From the NCBI GenBank assembly GCA_037447605.1, contig CM074812.1, positions 2,923,931 through 2,944,417 on the forward strand: 20,487 bases of DNA, read 5' to 3'. The stretch comes from Zygnema circumcarinatum (taxonomy: Eukaryota; Streptophyta; Zygnematophyceae; Zygnematales; Zygnemataceae). The notes under the pieces were generated by a model. That model was not told the DNA's origin. It ran no database searches and worked only from the letters and a program-made list of their open reading frames with translations. The position numbers were made by a program, and so were the translations under genes. The number at the start of each line of letters is the position of its first letter. The first letter of the stretch is position 1. Of the stretch, positions 1 through 8,776 are shown in pieces.

Positions 1-371
1 AAACCCTAGGAACATCCAAAAAGAGGAGTTTTTAAGGGTCCAAAAAGGGCTTAAAAAGGAGAGGAGAGGAGGTAGCCCACCAGTGAGGAGGGCGGCGAGT
101 TCGGGGTCATCGAGAACGGAACTGTTCTGCATAGAACACCCTGCATTCTCCTCTACTACCTCGGAGAGAGAGGCCTCCATTTTCTCTCCCTCCAGCGCTG
201 AGGGGCTCCCACATCCTAAAGTTAAGTCGGTAGGAACGGGAGGGGGGAGGGGTTCCATGTTATATGGGGGGGCCCTCATTGTTATTTCTTCGGATTCGTT
301 GAATTTCTGTAATGCTTTTTGAGTTTTAGATATCGAGGATCGATGAAGAATAGTTGCGACGATTTCCGGGG
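1..371 (-). CDS. B3 gene, probable downstream exon running off the left edge
   Basis: The minus strand is open across the whole stretch, with codon-like complexity: PEIVATILHRSSISKTQKAL, then EEITMRAPPYNMEPLPPPVP, then SSVLDDPELAALLTG. A possible acceptor is TACTTAG before 371; an alternative starts at 387 (NGEYLAP). The last about 85 nt may be intron, because ACTG/GTGGGC at about 86 is a candidate donor. I recognise no domain. Membership of the B3 gene rests on strand, phase and position. Confidence 0.5.
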
Positions 372-2222
372 CTAAGTACTCTCCGTTCTTGAGGCGGACC
401 CGGGGGAGGGAGGGAGGGAGAGAGGGAGGGAGAGAGGAAAGGAGAGGGGTGAAAGAGGAGCTGGAGAGATGAAAGGGGGAGGGAGAGGGGCAGGGAGACG
501 GAGATGAGAAGGGCGGAGGACGAGAGGGAGGGGAGAGGGAGAGAGGTCCTTCGATGAGAGTGGGAGTGAGAGGGCGGGGTACTATGAGTTGGTGTGTGGG
601 ATATGCAGGATTGGGGGTATTGCAGGCGGAGGAAGGTGGAGGGAGAGGGAGGGGGGGAGGGAGAGAGAGAGAGAGGTGGGAGGGGCCGACGTCAAGAGCA
701 GGGGGTGGAGGTGGAAGGAAGTGGGAGTTGGGAGGTGGGAGGAGGGAGAAGTCAGAGTAGGATGGAGGGAGGGAGGGAGAAGGAGAGTGAGGGATATTGG
801 GCAGGAGGAAGTTGGGAGAAGGTGTGGATGTGTGAGTGGACGGAACGGGTGCATGGAACGAGTTAGGGTTGGGGATGTCCGTAGGGGAATAGGGGGAGAG
901 GGAGTAGGGAGGGGGGGAAGGGGAGGAGGACGAGGATGGGAGGAGGAGAGAGAGATGCTGGCAGGGTGAAGTGAGAGAGGAGGGAGTGAAACAAGGGTGC
1001 GACGCTTTGCATGGGCGAAGTAGCTGAAAAATTACAAAATCCAGAGGTAGAGGGAGGGCGAGGGGGAGATAGAGATAGAGATAGAGATAGAGATAGAGAG
1101 AGAGAGGGAGAGCGAGCGAGCGAGAGAGAGAGAGAGAGAAAATGAGTGAAACTAGAAACTTCACGAAAGATGCGATAAACATAATACAGTATAATCAAAA
1201 CAAACGCCGAGAGACAGAGTGAGAGAAGGAGACAAAGACAGGAAGAGCGAGAGCGACAGAAAGGGAGAGGGAGGGAGGGCGAGGAAAGCGAAAGGAGAGG
1301 GAGAGATGGAGACGGACAATTGGAGAGGAGAGAGGAAGTGAGAGGGAGATAGAGTGTTGCTTAAGAAATACGCACCAACTTCCCTTCTTCAGATTTGCAG
1401 AAGCAAATTCGATCCCCAACTGTCAGGCAGTGCGTGCGCATGAATTCGCCTGAATTTAAAAAGTATAAAAAAGAAAAAATTAACAAGGGTGGGGGGGGGG
1501 GGTTGCACCCTTTTCCTTTTTTGGAGAAACGTTTATTTTTTTTTTGGAATGAAAAAAAAAAGTGAAAGGAAGTACAGACCTGCCCCCTCGAGAACGTACA
1601 TTCTGCTCTTATTTTGCCAATACCTGCGCCCCCTCCAAAGAGTGGGAAGAAAGCAATAGAAGTGAGGCAAGTGATCTTTATTGGGTAAATGGTAGAGAAT
1701 GGGAGAAAGGAAAGAGAGGGAGAGTTAGAGGGTGTTGTAGATGTCAGAGTAGAGAGTAAAGGGAGAGAGCGAGAGAATTAGAGGGAGCTGTGGTTGTCAG
1801 AGTAGAGTAAAGAGACAAAGAGGGAGTACAGATGAAATTAGAGGGAGCTATAGTTGGCAGTGTAACGAGTGGAGAGAGAGGGAGAGAGAGAGAGAGAGAG
1901 GGGGTGAGGTAAGGAATTTTCTGGAGAGGTATCTACACAGAAATCGATGTTTGCAACTTCAATTTTTTTTTTCCTTTTTTTTAATTTTTACCTCAACCGA
2001 AACAGCCAATCGCGACCGAATCCGTCACCCATGTGCACATTTACGCCCTCCTTGTGACCGATCGGAGGAAGGTATTTTTCGGCTGCCCGCTGCCTCCCAA
2101 AAAGGATCCCAAAACATTTTCGGGCAGTGCTTTGATGAAACCCTAAAAAAATCTGAAATTTCAAAGTTGCAGTAAGAGCACTCGGGTCGTTAGGAAAATA
2201 ACCAATACTACAAAGTGGCTCT

Positions 2223-2253
<31 letters not shown>

Positions 2254-5200
2254 GTTCTCTTTCTCTCTGTCCACCCTCCTTTCCCCCTCCTATCCCCCTC
2301 TCCCTCCCTCTCCTCCTCCCCCACCACCTCCTCCACCCCCCCTCTCCGTACCTCCCACCTCCCCTCTCGCTCTCCCCTTCTCTCCATCTGTCCACTCTCA
2401 CCCCCCCCCCAGTCTCTTTCTGTCTCTCTTGCTCTACCTCACATTCTCTGTCACTAAATATATTTCAATCCAATTCATGAAATTAGCCTTTTCATACCTT
2501 CGGAAGAATTATGCGCCCCAAGCCTCCAGTGTCTGTCTTTGTCAGCGCCTTTTCGAACAGTACTCCCGTCCTCTGCATAAGGAGTGAAAAAAAGAAATAT
2601 CTAGATTAAACGATTTTCGGGGAGAGGGGGAGGGAGGGAGAGCGAGGGGAGGCCGCTATCCATGCATGCACCCATCTATTCATCCATCCAATCATCCTGA
2701 TAAATATTCATGCATCCATTCAAGGATGCATTCGCGAATCAACCACCCGTGCATGCACCTTCCATGCACACATTCACCGATCCACAAAGCATCTATAGCA
2801 TCCATGCATGCATGCATGCATACACCTTTCCACCCACTACACATGCATATTCGTCCACCCATCCATCCATCCATCCATGCATACAGGCATAGTGATACGG
2901 CTTGCTCTCCCTCTCCAAGTTCTCGCGTCCTTACCTTATCCACTCCATCGTCTCCGCCAATGTCGTAAACCTCTCCCACCTCCGCCTCTCCTCTCCCTCC
3001 CCCCTCCTCCTCTTCCTCCGACCCGGACACTGCAGGACTCTTTCTTGGCGATGTGCGTGATTGGCTGCTTGGAAACCGAGGAAACGGAAATGCAGAATCA
3101 CGGAATTCCGGAACAGGGAATTCCTTTATCCCATTACCTGCGTAGTTTTCCGTTGAAAGTAGCAAATCGGATGCAAAATTTTCGTCGAAAAGCGGATTAA
3201 TCTCAGTTTTTTGCCCTTCCGCTCCTTGCAAATTTGAGTGAAGGATAGCTTCTAAACCCGTTTCCAACTCTTTACTGTTATTTCTATGATTACCGTTACC
3301 GTTACTGTAATTATTCGTCTCCTCTATCGGGATCGGCATCTCTTCTAAGGACCCCTTCAACCTGCTCTCAAAATCATTTACAAGGAGTGCCTCCATGGGC
3401 TTCTCAAGCTCTCTACTTTCTCCCCTCCATAACGGCTCCGCGGTTCTATGTCGGCCGACGTGAAATCCGTTTGGGTTTAACTGAAACCCCTTTCTATGTA
3501 CATTGGCCTTCATTTCTGAGATTCCATCGTCTCCAAACAGTTGGTGACTGACTTCCATTAGCCTCACCTTCTCCTGCATTGATCCTGTTCACCTCAATGC
3601 AAACTTTGTTACTCAAAAGACTTAATATGATATATTAAGATTATAAAAAAGGTAAGAGAAAGTAGAATAATACAACATGATGAAAGGCGAACGGACCTGA
3701 TATACTTCTTCCCAACGTTCTATGCTGTGAATCGTTACTGAAATTCCGTTCCCCAGCCATAAATCCGTCCGTAGTAAAAGAAGAAGCTCTCCTTTCAAAC
3801 TGCTGTCCATTTGGCGGCTCCGTTTCTACGCCGTAGAACGGAGGATAAAACTGTTCAGTGTATGCCGGTCCCGTTCCCGCTACCCTCTCCTTGCGAGCGG
3901 GCCCACCCACATAGAACGCTCCGTTTAACGCCCAACACCCATTTCCATGTCGGTTGTTTGAGAGAGAGGTCTCTGCATCTTCCGGACTCTTCAGAGCATT
4001 AGAAGCGACAAAACTACCTGGGTAGCTTCTCTGGGACCACAGTTCTGTTGCATGGAACCCCTTCACAGTTCCGTTTCCCTTTCCGCTTCCTCCTCTTCCT
4101 CGCAGCATGTTCCCCTCTCTCTCTCTATTCAGTTGAGTGGCCGCCTTTGCGCGGTTCCGTGCCGCTTTCAGTCGCAGTTTACGGAGTCCGTCGGAGTCGT
4201 CCATAGAACCCACCTTATGCAGAACCTCGTCTACCAACTCGGGTGGACCTTTTGCCTTTTTTGTGGGAGAATGCCAGAGGGAGGGGGGCTCCATAGTGTG
4301 ACAGGGAAGAAAAGGGGGTGGGAAAGAGGGTGGGAGAGAGTGTGGGAGAGAGGGTGGGAGAGAGGGAGGGAGAGAGGGAGGGAAAGTGGAGGTAGCAGAC
4401 GGAGAGGCGGGAATTAGCAATGGATTATTTGGGTTCTGAGAGACTCCCAAGTTCGCTAAAGAGGCGGCGGCCTGCTCTCCCTTCCTCTCCCTCTGCCTCT
4501 CCCTCTCCCTCTCCTCCATCCAAGTGTCATCTCCTGCGGCTCCGGAATTCAAATCCAGTAACAGAGGAGGGGGGAAAGTAGGAGAAATCGCTTGTTCCTC
4601 CATATCTTCTTTTAAATCAAAACCTTTCTGCAACCTTAAAATTTTCTGAAATTTGTGTGAAATACCTTGTTGATGTCTTCCATACACACGTTGCTCTTCT
4701 TCTGAAATAGGAACTTTTGGAAGTAAAGTAAACGCAGAAGAGTCGGAAAAAGTTACTTGAGATTGACTTAAGTTCGACCCTCCGTAACTTAATAAAGGGT
4801 CTCTATGATTGCTTTGATTCGATAAGCACGGAAATCGCCAAACATCGGAACTTGGCAAATTGGAAACCTCAGTCAGTGTTGCTCCGTTCGATGGCCACGT
4901 GTCACCATAAAACTGAGAACCCATGTAGTTCCCGTTTCCTTGCCCGCTTCGTTCCGTAATCTGTTCCGTAATCCGTTCGTATAGTGTTTTCTCTGGTTTT
5001 TTCGAATTTTTCCTTTGCTTGTATGAAGCCTTTGAAGATTCCTTGCTCTCTTCATCTCCAGCCTTGACATTAGACTTGAATTTAGGGGATGCAGCCTCCT
5101 CAAGTGCAGGTTGAGCCCCCCCTCCTCCTCTCACTCCATTCTCCTCCAGCTCCTTTTCCACATTCTTCAAATGTTCTTTCAAATTTGAATCTTCTTTTGC

Positions 5201-7045
5201 CTTTGCCCCTCCGTGTCTCTCCTTCTCAAAAACATTCCATTCAGAAAATTCGCCCAAATTGGTATCCATCGCTTCCACAGAAATGGTTTCCTTTATCGAG
5301 GTGTTCGAAAAAGTGGGAAATTCTGAAGGTGGTTCTTTCTCCTTGGTAATGTTACTGTAGGAGCTCGAAATCGGCCGAACTTGGCTCGAGCCAAAAAGTG
5401 GCCTTTTCGAGGGGAAAACTGAAGAGAGCCATGACAGGTGCCTCGATGGTCCCCCAGTTACCAAACTTGACTCACATTTAGTCGACTCGTTGCCGCTCGT
5501 TTCCATGTCCGATTTTGACTCGGTTGCAACCGTCTCCACAAACGGTTTCGACTGCCCCTCTCGCTCTCTCTCCCTCTCTCTCTTTCTCCCTCTCCCTCTC
5601 TCTCCTCCTCTCTCTCTCTCTCTCCCTCTCTCGAAATCCATTCCTTCGCTCTCCGAGAGAGAAACCCGCCCGTCAATAGAATTTTCTTTTCCAGGCTGCC
5701 CGAGAATTTGTTTTTGCGCCTGCCCGGCGTCCGTGCGAACGATGCTTTCCGCCCGAGATGGCATCTTCGATTTTTCAAAATTCTTAATTTTCTCTCCTGA
5801 TTAAAAAGACAAGAAGAAAATGAAAAGAAAGAAAAGGAAAAAAAATCCGAAGAAAAATGTATTTTCATAGTATGCTCGATCAGCTCCTCTCATCTCTCCT
5901 TCCCTCCTGCTATTTCTCCCTCCCTGCCATCTCACTCCTCCATCCAGACCACTACTCTGGCATCCTCGATCATCTCACCCTTCTCCCTCCCTCTCTCCCT
6001 TCCTCCCTAACTCCCACAGCCCTCCCTCCCTCCCTCCCCTCCCTCTCCTCCTTCTCTCCCTCCCCTTCTCCCTTCCTCACTCTTTTCCTCCCCCTCACCA
6101 CCCCCTGTATCCCCTCCTCCCTCCCTCCCTCCCTCCTTCCCTCCCTCCCTCCCTCCCTTCCTCCTTCCCACCCCCTCCCTCCTCTCCCTCTTTCCCTCCC
6201 TCCCCCCCAATTTCTTGACCAATGATTGCTCCAAGTGTCAGTACATCCCAAAGCGCATTATTCATTCATGAAAGCCACATGACCGCCTCCATTCACAAAG
6301 CGCGTCTCTGGAATCTCAGAAACACAACAGACTACGATTGAAGATACTTTTTTGTGGGAGAGATTGTTGGGGGGACACAAGAATTACATTAAGAAAAAGG
6401 TGAAAAAGAGGGCGTAAAAAAAGGATTATTCCAAAGAAAGTCAGGTCACCGCAGTTGTCTCTCAACCCACACTCACTCTCTCTTGACACATTTCCCTCCT
6501 CCCTCTCTCTATCCCAACCACTATTCCTCCCTTCCTCCTCTCCCTCTATCCCTCCTTCCCTCCCTCTCTCTATCCCACCCACTCGTCCTCTTCCGCCCCT
6601 CCCTCACTTTCCGATCTCTCCATCCCCCATACTTTTTCTCTCCCCCAAATCCCTCAAAAAAAATTCTCAACTCACCTCAAATCTCTCCCAATCTCTCCCA
6701 CTCTCTCATTCCTCTCTCTCCACGCTCTTTCTCTCTCCCTCTCTCCACCTCCCCTCTCTCGCTTCTCCTACGGTCCATCTTTCTCTGTTTTCCCCCCTTT
6801 CCCCCCGTCTCTCTCGTCCTCTCCTCCCTTTCTCCCTCGTCTGCCTCGTCACCCCCGCTCTCTCTCTCCTTCTCTTCTTCGCGCTCTCTCTCTCTCTCTC
6901 TCTACTTTGCTGACTGCCACTCCCCTTAATATCTCCACCCCCCCTCTCCCTCTACTCTCCTCAAAGATCTTCAGAGCTCACCTGCACTGGCCGACTCTGG
7001 CTCCATCACCACCACCACCTCCGCTTCTCCAGTCTTCTTCTGCAT
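1..7045 (-). CDS. LAV-family (ABI3/FUS3/LEC2-like) B3 transcription factor, multi-exon, 3' partial
   Basis: Joining exons 5796-3697, 3584-2935, 2572-2498, 2089-1992, 1623-1580, 1449-1376 and about 1023-1004 on the minus strand in phase gives a long low-complexity N-terminus followed by a complete B3 domain. Its landmarks are VLFEKALTKTD, GLGRIILPK, RAAEKYLPP, KEGV, W-x-N-K-SRMYVLEG, AGEFMR, CLTVGD and EEGKL. B3 domains of this family bind DNA in the nucleus; ABI3, FUS3 and LEC2 recognise RY elements (CATGCA). The AGEF motif after the SRMYVLE block matches the ABI3/FUS3/LEC2 branch (TGDF/TGEF) better than the VAL/HSI2 branch (VTPC). All internal introns are GT-AG and preserve phase. The gene leaves the window at position 1, so the C-terminus is unseen, and no CW zinc finger is visible. 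The start is uncertain: either ATG 5764 or a spliced leader exon at 7045-6982. The alpha-amylase gene lies divergently upstream. Confidence 0.82.
400..990. repeat. GA-rich polypurine intronic tract
   Basis: The plus strand is almost entirely G and A (GGGAGA, GAGGGAG units), so the sense strand of the B3 gene is polypyrimidine here. I see no exon in it. It lies in the intron between the exons at 1023-1004 and 371-1. Confidence 0.8.
1004..1023 (-). CDS. B3 gene, probable micro-exon closing the B3 domain
   Basis: A good acceptor (TTTTGTAATTTTTCAG) is followed in phase 0 by LLRPCKA, the expected position of the closing strand (KLxxxxxKA) of the domain. The donor is unclear: GTCGCA after 1004 or GTTTCA after 993. 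The second option keeps phase with the exon starting at 371. Confidence 0.5.
1040..1350. repeat. GA-rich tract with a (GATAGA)n microsatellite
   Basis: This is an intron of the B3 gene. It contains AGATAG hexamers at about 1068-1100, then (GA)n, an AT-rich interruption at about 1145-1200 and more GA-rich DNA. No coding signal is seen. Confidence 0.75.
1376..1449 (-). CDS. B3 gene, exon encoding the end of the B3 domain
   Basis: The acceptor is AAATTCAG and the donor AAGTTG/GTGCGT. After completing the Gly codon the 24 codons read EFMRTHCLTVGDRICFCK then SEEGKL. This aligns without gaps to the B3 tail (xGDFVxxxGLxxGDxIxxY). The product has three Cys here (THC, ICFC), which is unusual. Confidence 0.86.
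1580..1623 (-). CDS. B3 gene, short exon with the SRMYVLEG motif
   Basis: This 44-nt exon has acceptor GGCGCAG and donor GCAG/GTCTGT. It completes the split Arg codon and encodes YWQNKSRMYVLEGA. That is the B3 core (R-Y/F-W-P-N-N-K-S-R-M-Y-V-L-E) with one residue fewer between Trp and Asn than land-plant members. It is far too short to be called as an ORF and is recognised by the domain alone. Confidence 0.87.
1640..1910. repeat. GA-rich intronic tract with an imperfect repeat
   Basis: This is the intron between B3 exons 2089-1992 and 1623-1580. The phrase TTAGAGGGAGCT-TGGTTG/TAGTTG recurs at about 1779 and 1838, suggesting a roughly 60-bp imperfect duplication within purine-rich DNA. Confidence 0.6.
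1992..2089 (-). CDS. B3 gene, exon encoding the middle of the B3 domain
   Basis: The exon follows GGGAGGCAG and encodes RAAEKYLPPIGHKEG, then VNVHMGDGFGRDWLFRL, ending AG/GTAAAA in phase 2. It continues directly from GRIILPK, as in ABI3-type domains (LPKKAAExxLPxLxxKEGI). An alternative acceptor 63 nt upstream, at 2152, is also in phase (see findings). Confidence 0.88.
2219..2450. repeat. CT-rich tract inside a B3-gene intron
   Basis: The plus strand is CT-rich, so the B3 sense strand is purine-rich here, opposite to the other introns of this gene. It interrupts the B3 domain coding between GRIILPK and RAAEKYLPP. Confidence 0.75.
2498..2572 (-). CDS. B3 gene, exon encoding the start of the B3 domain
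   Basis: The acceptor is TTATGCAG and the donor is CCGAAG/GTATGA. The 25 codons read RTGVLFEKALTKTD then TGGLGRIILPK. This is the canonical B3 opening: the LF-K-L-x-x-(S/T)D helix, then GxLGRIxLPK, whose strand includes DNA-contacting residues. Both ends are phase 0. Confidence 0.88.
2661..2885. repeat. CATGCA/ATCC repeat array (RY-like motif cluster) in a B3-gene intron
   Basis: An array of CATGCATG and (ATCC)n units lies in the intron directly before the first B3-domain exon. CATGCA starts on the plus strand at 2661, 2665, 2709, 2752, 2763, 2803, 2807, 2811, 2815, 2842 and 2876. CATGCA is the RY core bound by ABI3/FUS3/LEC2-type B3 domains. It may be only a tetranucleotide microsatellite; function is inference. 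Confidence 0.8.
2935..3584 (-). CDS. B3 gene, second large exon (acidic linker before the B3 domain)
   Basis: The acceptor GTGAACAG precedes GA-TCA-ATG, completing the split codon (G plus GA) left by the exon ending at 3697. The frame is open for 216 codons to GGAGTGGATAAG and a good donor, GTAAGG. The product is hydrophilic, with an Asn/Gly patch (NNYSNGNGNHRNN) and an acidic run (SGSEEEEEGGG) just before the B3 domain. It ends in phase 0, as the next exon needs. The intron before it (3585-3696) is short and AT-rich, unlike the CT-rich introns elsewhere. Confidence 0.75.
3697..5796 (-). CDS. B3 gene, large N-terminal exon (disordered region)
   Basis: The exon starts after a pyrimidine-rich acceptor (TCTTTTTAATCAG) and stays open for about 699 codons, through ATG 5764 (A at -3), to a CAG/GTCCGT donor at 3697. 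The encoded region is rich in Ser, Asn, Glu and Pro and looks disordered. Counting from ATG 5764, it has an Arg-Glu run at about residues 44-70, an EAR-like LLLDLN at about 401-406, a Pro-Ser run at about 461-489, and a strongly basic stretch at about 528-550 (RKLRLKAARNRAKAA). The Arg-Glu and Pro-Ser runs come from in-frame GA and CT microsatellites. Codon-like complexity outside those runs and the in-phase link to the B3 exons support it as real coding sequence. If translation does not stop at the donor it ends after 18 more hydrophobic residues. Confidence 0.72.
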
Positions 7046-7460
7046 CCTCTTCTCTCTCACCCTCTCTTGCTCTCTCTCCTCCCTCTCTTCCTTCCGCAAT
7101 CCTTGCCTCGCCTCCCTCTCCCCCTCTCCTTCTTCTCTCTCAATCTCCCATTTTCTGTTTTTCCCACGCTCAATTTCCTTTCTTACCTTTCTCCCTCTAC
7201 CTGTCAATCTCCTTCTTTCTCCCTCCTTCCTCCCTCTCCCCTTCCTCTCCACTCCCCTCCCTCCCTCCCTCCCTCTCTCCCTCACCCTCCCTGTCTCCCT
7301 CCCTCCTCCCTCTCTCCCTCCTCGTCTCCCTGCCTCCCCCCTCCCTACCTCCTCCTCTCTCCTTCCTCCTTCCTCAACAATCTCCCACAGCCTCAGTCCC
7401 ACATTTTTATTTTCTCGTCCAATTTCTTTCTCTCTCCTCCACACACCTCTTTCACTTCCT
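5870..7460. repeat. CT-rich tracts upstream of the large B3-gene exon
   Basis: CCCTCC/CTCTCT DNA fills 5870-6215 and 6450-7460. Between them, 6216-6450 is complex but has no convincing exon or domain in either strand. This is probably the first intron of the B3 gene, or 5' flanking DNA if translation starts at 5764. The Leu-Ser-Pro and Arg-Glu-Gly open frames here are repeat artefacts. Confidence 0.7.
6982..7045 (-). CDS. Tentative first coding exon of the B3 gene
   Basis: On the minus strand an ATG at 7045 opens 21 codons (MQKKTGEAEVVVVMEPESAS and on) and ends at a strong donor, CAG followed by GTGAGC. It ends in phase 1, exactly the phase required by the acceptor before 5796 (AATCAG, then GA), which would give SASAGEKIKNF across the junction. 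The match in phase is only a one-in-three coincidence and the surroundings are GA repeat, so this is a proposal. If it is wrong, translation probably starts at ATG 5764. Confidence 0.3.
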
Positions 7461-7469
7461 TTCCCACTA

Positions 7470-8380
7470 CTTTGACTGACTAAACTAAACTAAACTGAAC
7501 TTGAAATCCAGGAGCTTCCTCACAGGTAAAAAAATCCCAAAAAAATCAAAAAAAATATCTGCTTTCGACAAGTTCAAACCTGCCCTTCATGGCTTCCAAC
7601 ATTTTACCACCCTCCTCCGACTCCTTTCTCAAATCTCCCACTCTCTCCCTCCCCATCTTTCCATCTCTCCATTTATCTCTCCCTCTTTGCCTCCCCCTCT
7701 CTCCCTCTTTCTATCCCTCACTTTCTCCCTCTCTCCCTCCCCCTCTCTCCCACTCTGTCCTTCCCCCTCTCTTTCTCTCTCTCCTTCCCTTTCCTCCTCT
7801 CTCTCCCTCTCTCTCAAGATGAAATTTCCATAAAACTAATCTAAACATGAGATGTATCGCCTCTCTTATTGATCAGGGAAATCCTGCTCCTCCTCCTTCA
7901 AATCCTTCCAAATCCTTCCAAATAATTCTCCTACTCCCTCCTTCTCCCTCTCTCTGGATAACTGCCAGTATTATCTCTCCATAGAACTAATAATGGAGTT
8001 ATTATGAAGTCTCTTTCTTAACCTATTGACCTTTCAAACTCCGCCAAGCCATGGCTGCCAAGAAAAGAAGAAGCCCATGCTTTTCAAGGGAGCAGAGATG
8101 GAGGGGAGGGAGCTGTCCGTACCACCGTACACGCACCGTACGACCGTATTATCGACTGACTGTACAGTACAGTACCTTCTATACGGTAAAATATCCACTT
8201 GTACGATTTGTACTTTCCTTTCTTTCCTTTGTTTCGGGTCAGTTTCGGATAAACCTTGTTTTTATTTTGCTGTTGTGGCTATCTACTTTTTTTTTTTCTT
8301 TTGGTTTTATCTTTCTGAATGGCATTGGTCTCTGAAATTTCATTTTATGGCACGTGTCTACCATTGACTGCCTGAGTCGA
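7470..8380. other. Intergenic DNA, partly AT-rich, no gene recognised
   Basis: The stretch holds a short (ACTAA)n run at about 7478-7495, a CT-rich block at 7640-7820, a triplicated TCCAAATCCT phrase at about 7900, and GTAC-rich DNA at about 8115-8180 (CTGTACAGTACAGTACC). I could not support a coding region here. A possible short minus-strand exon at about 7610-7585 (ending AAGGGCAG/GTTTG) is too weak to call. Confidence 0.5.
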
Positions 8381-8495
8381 TTCTTCGGTCAGGTCAAACG
8401 TTGTCTGTGGCTAGTCAAAGACCAAAAATGGAAAATGTTTGAAAACCAATCGAGCTATTTTTCCTTATGAATATTTCTGTTTGGATCATTGTTTT

Positions 8496-8518
8496 CCTGA
8501 CCGACGTGCACGGTCAGG
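8496..8518. other. Inverted repeat around an ACGTGCA centre
   Basis: CCTGACCG and CGGTCAGG form perfect 8-bp arms with a 7-bp centre, ACGTGCA. The phrase CGGTCAGGT also occurs about 125 bp upstream, near 8386. It could be a dimeric protein site or a small hairpin. Confidence 0.55.
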
Positions 8519-8776
8519 TTGAAAAGATTTCCAGCAAATTTTCCGGCTTTTGTCGGTGGAAAAGCCGCAAAAGCATTCGGAATATCCTGATTGGAAGAAT
8601 CAGTACCTTTAATTTAAGAATCAGTACCTATGAATCAGCGATCTTGGTCCACGTGGCGGCCTGGGGTTCAAAGAAATCAATGCTAATACGACAGGAAACG
8701 GCCAAAAAGAATGGCAGAAAAAAAAAGCGAACGGCAAAAAAATGTCAAATCATACCCACTCAAAAAAATGTTTCCA

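Noticed and set aside
1-371. Plant-type telomere or subtelomere at the window start (AAACCCTAGG)
   Set aside because: Only one imperfect unit is present and the region is an open exon.
2090-2160. Reading IFLGFHQSTARKCFGILFGR as the start of the B3 domain
   Set aside because: It is the same length as the B3 opening but matches poorly; the exon at 2572-2498 gives the true LFEKALTKTD-GRIILPK opening in phase.
1-5796. VAL/HSI2 identity for the B3 gene
   Set aside because: No CW zinc finger or PHD-like Cys pattern was seen and the AGEF segment fits ABI3/FUS3/LEC2 better; VAL remains possible because the C-terminus is outside.
7585-7610. Possible minus-strand exon EGGKMLEAMKGR with a GTTTGA donor
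   Set aside because: Too short, no conserved motif, and its phase cannot be tied to the tentative exon at 7045-6982.
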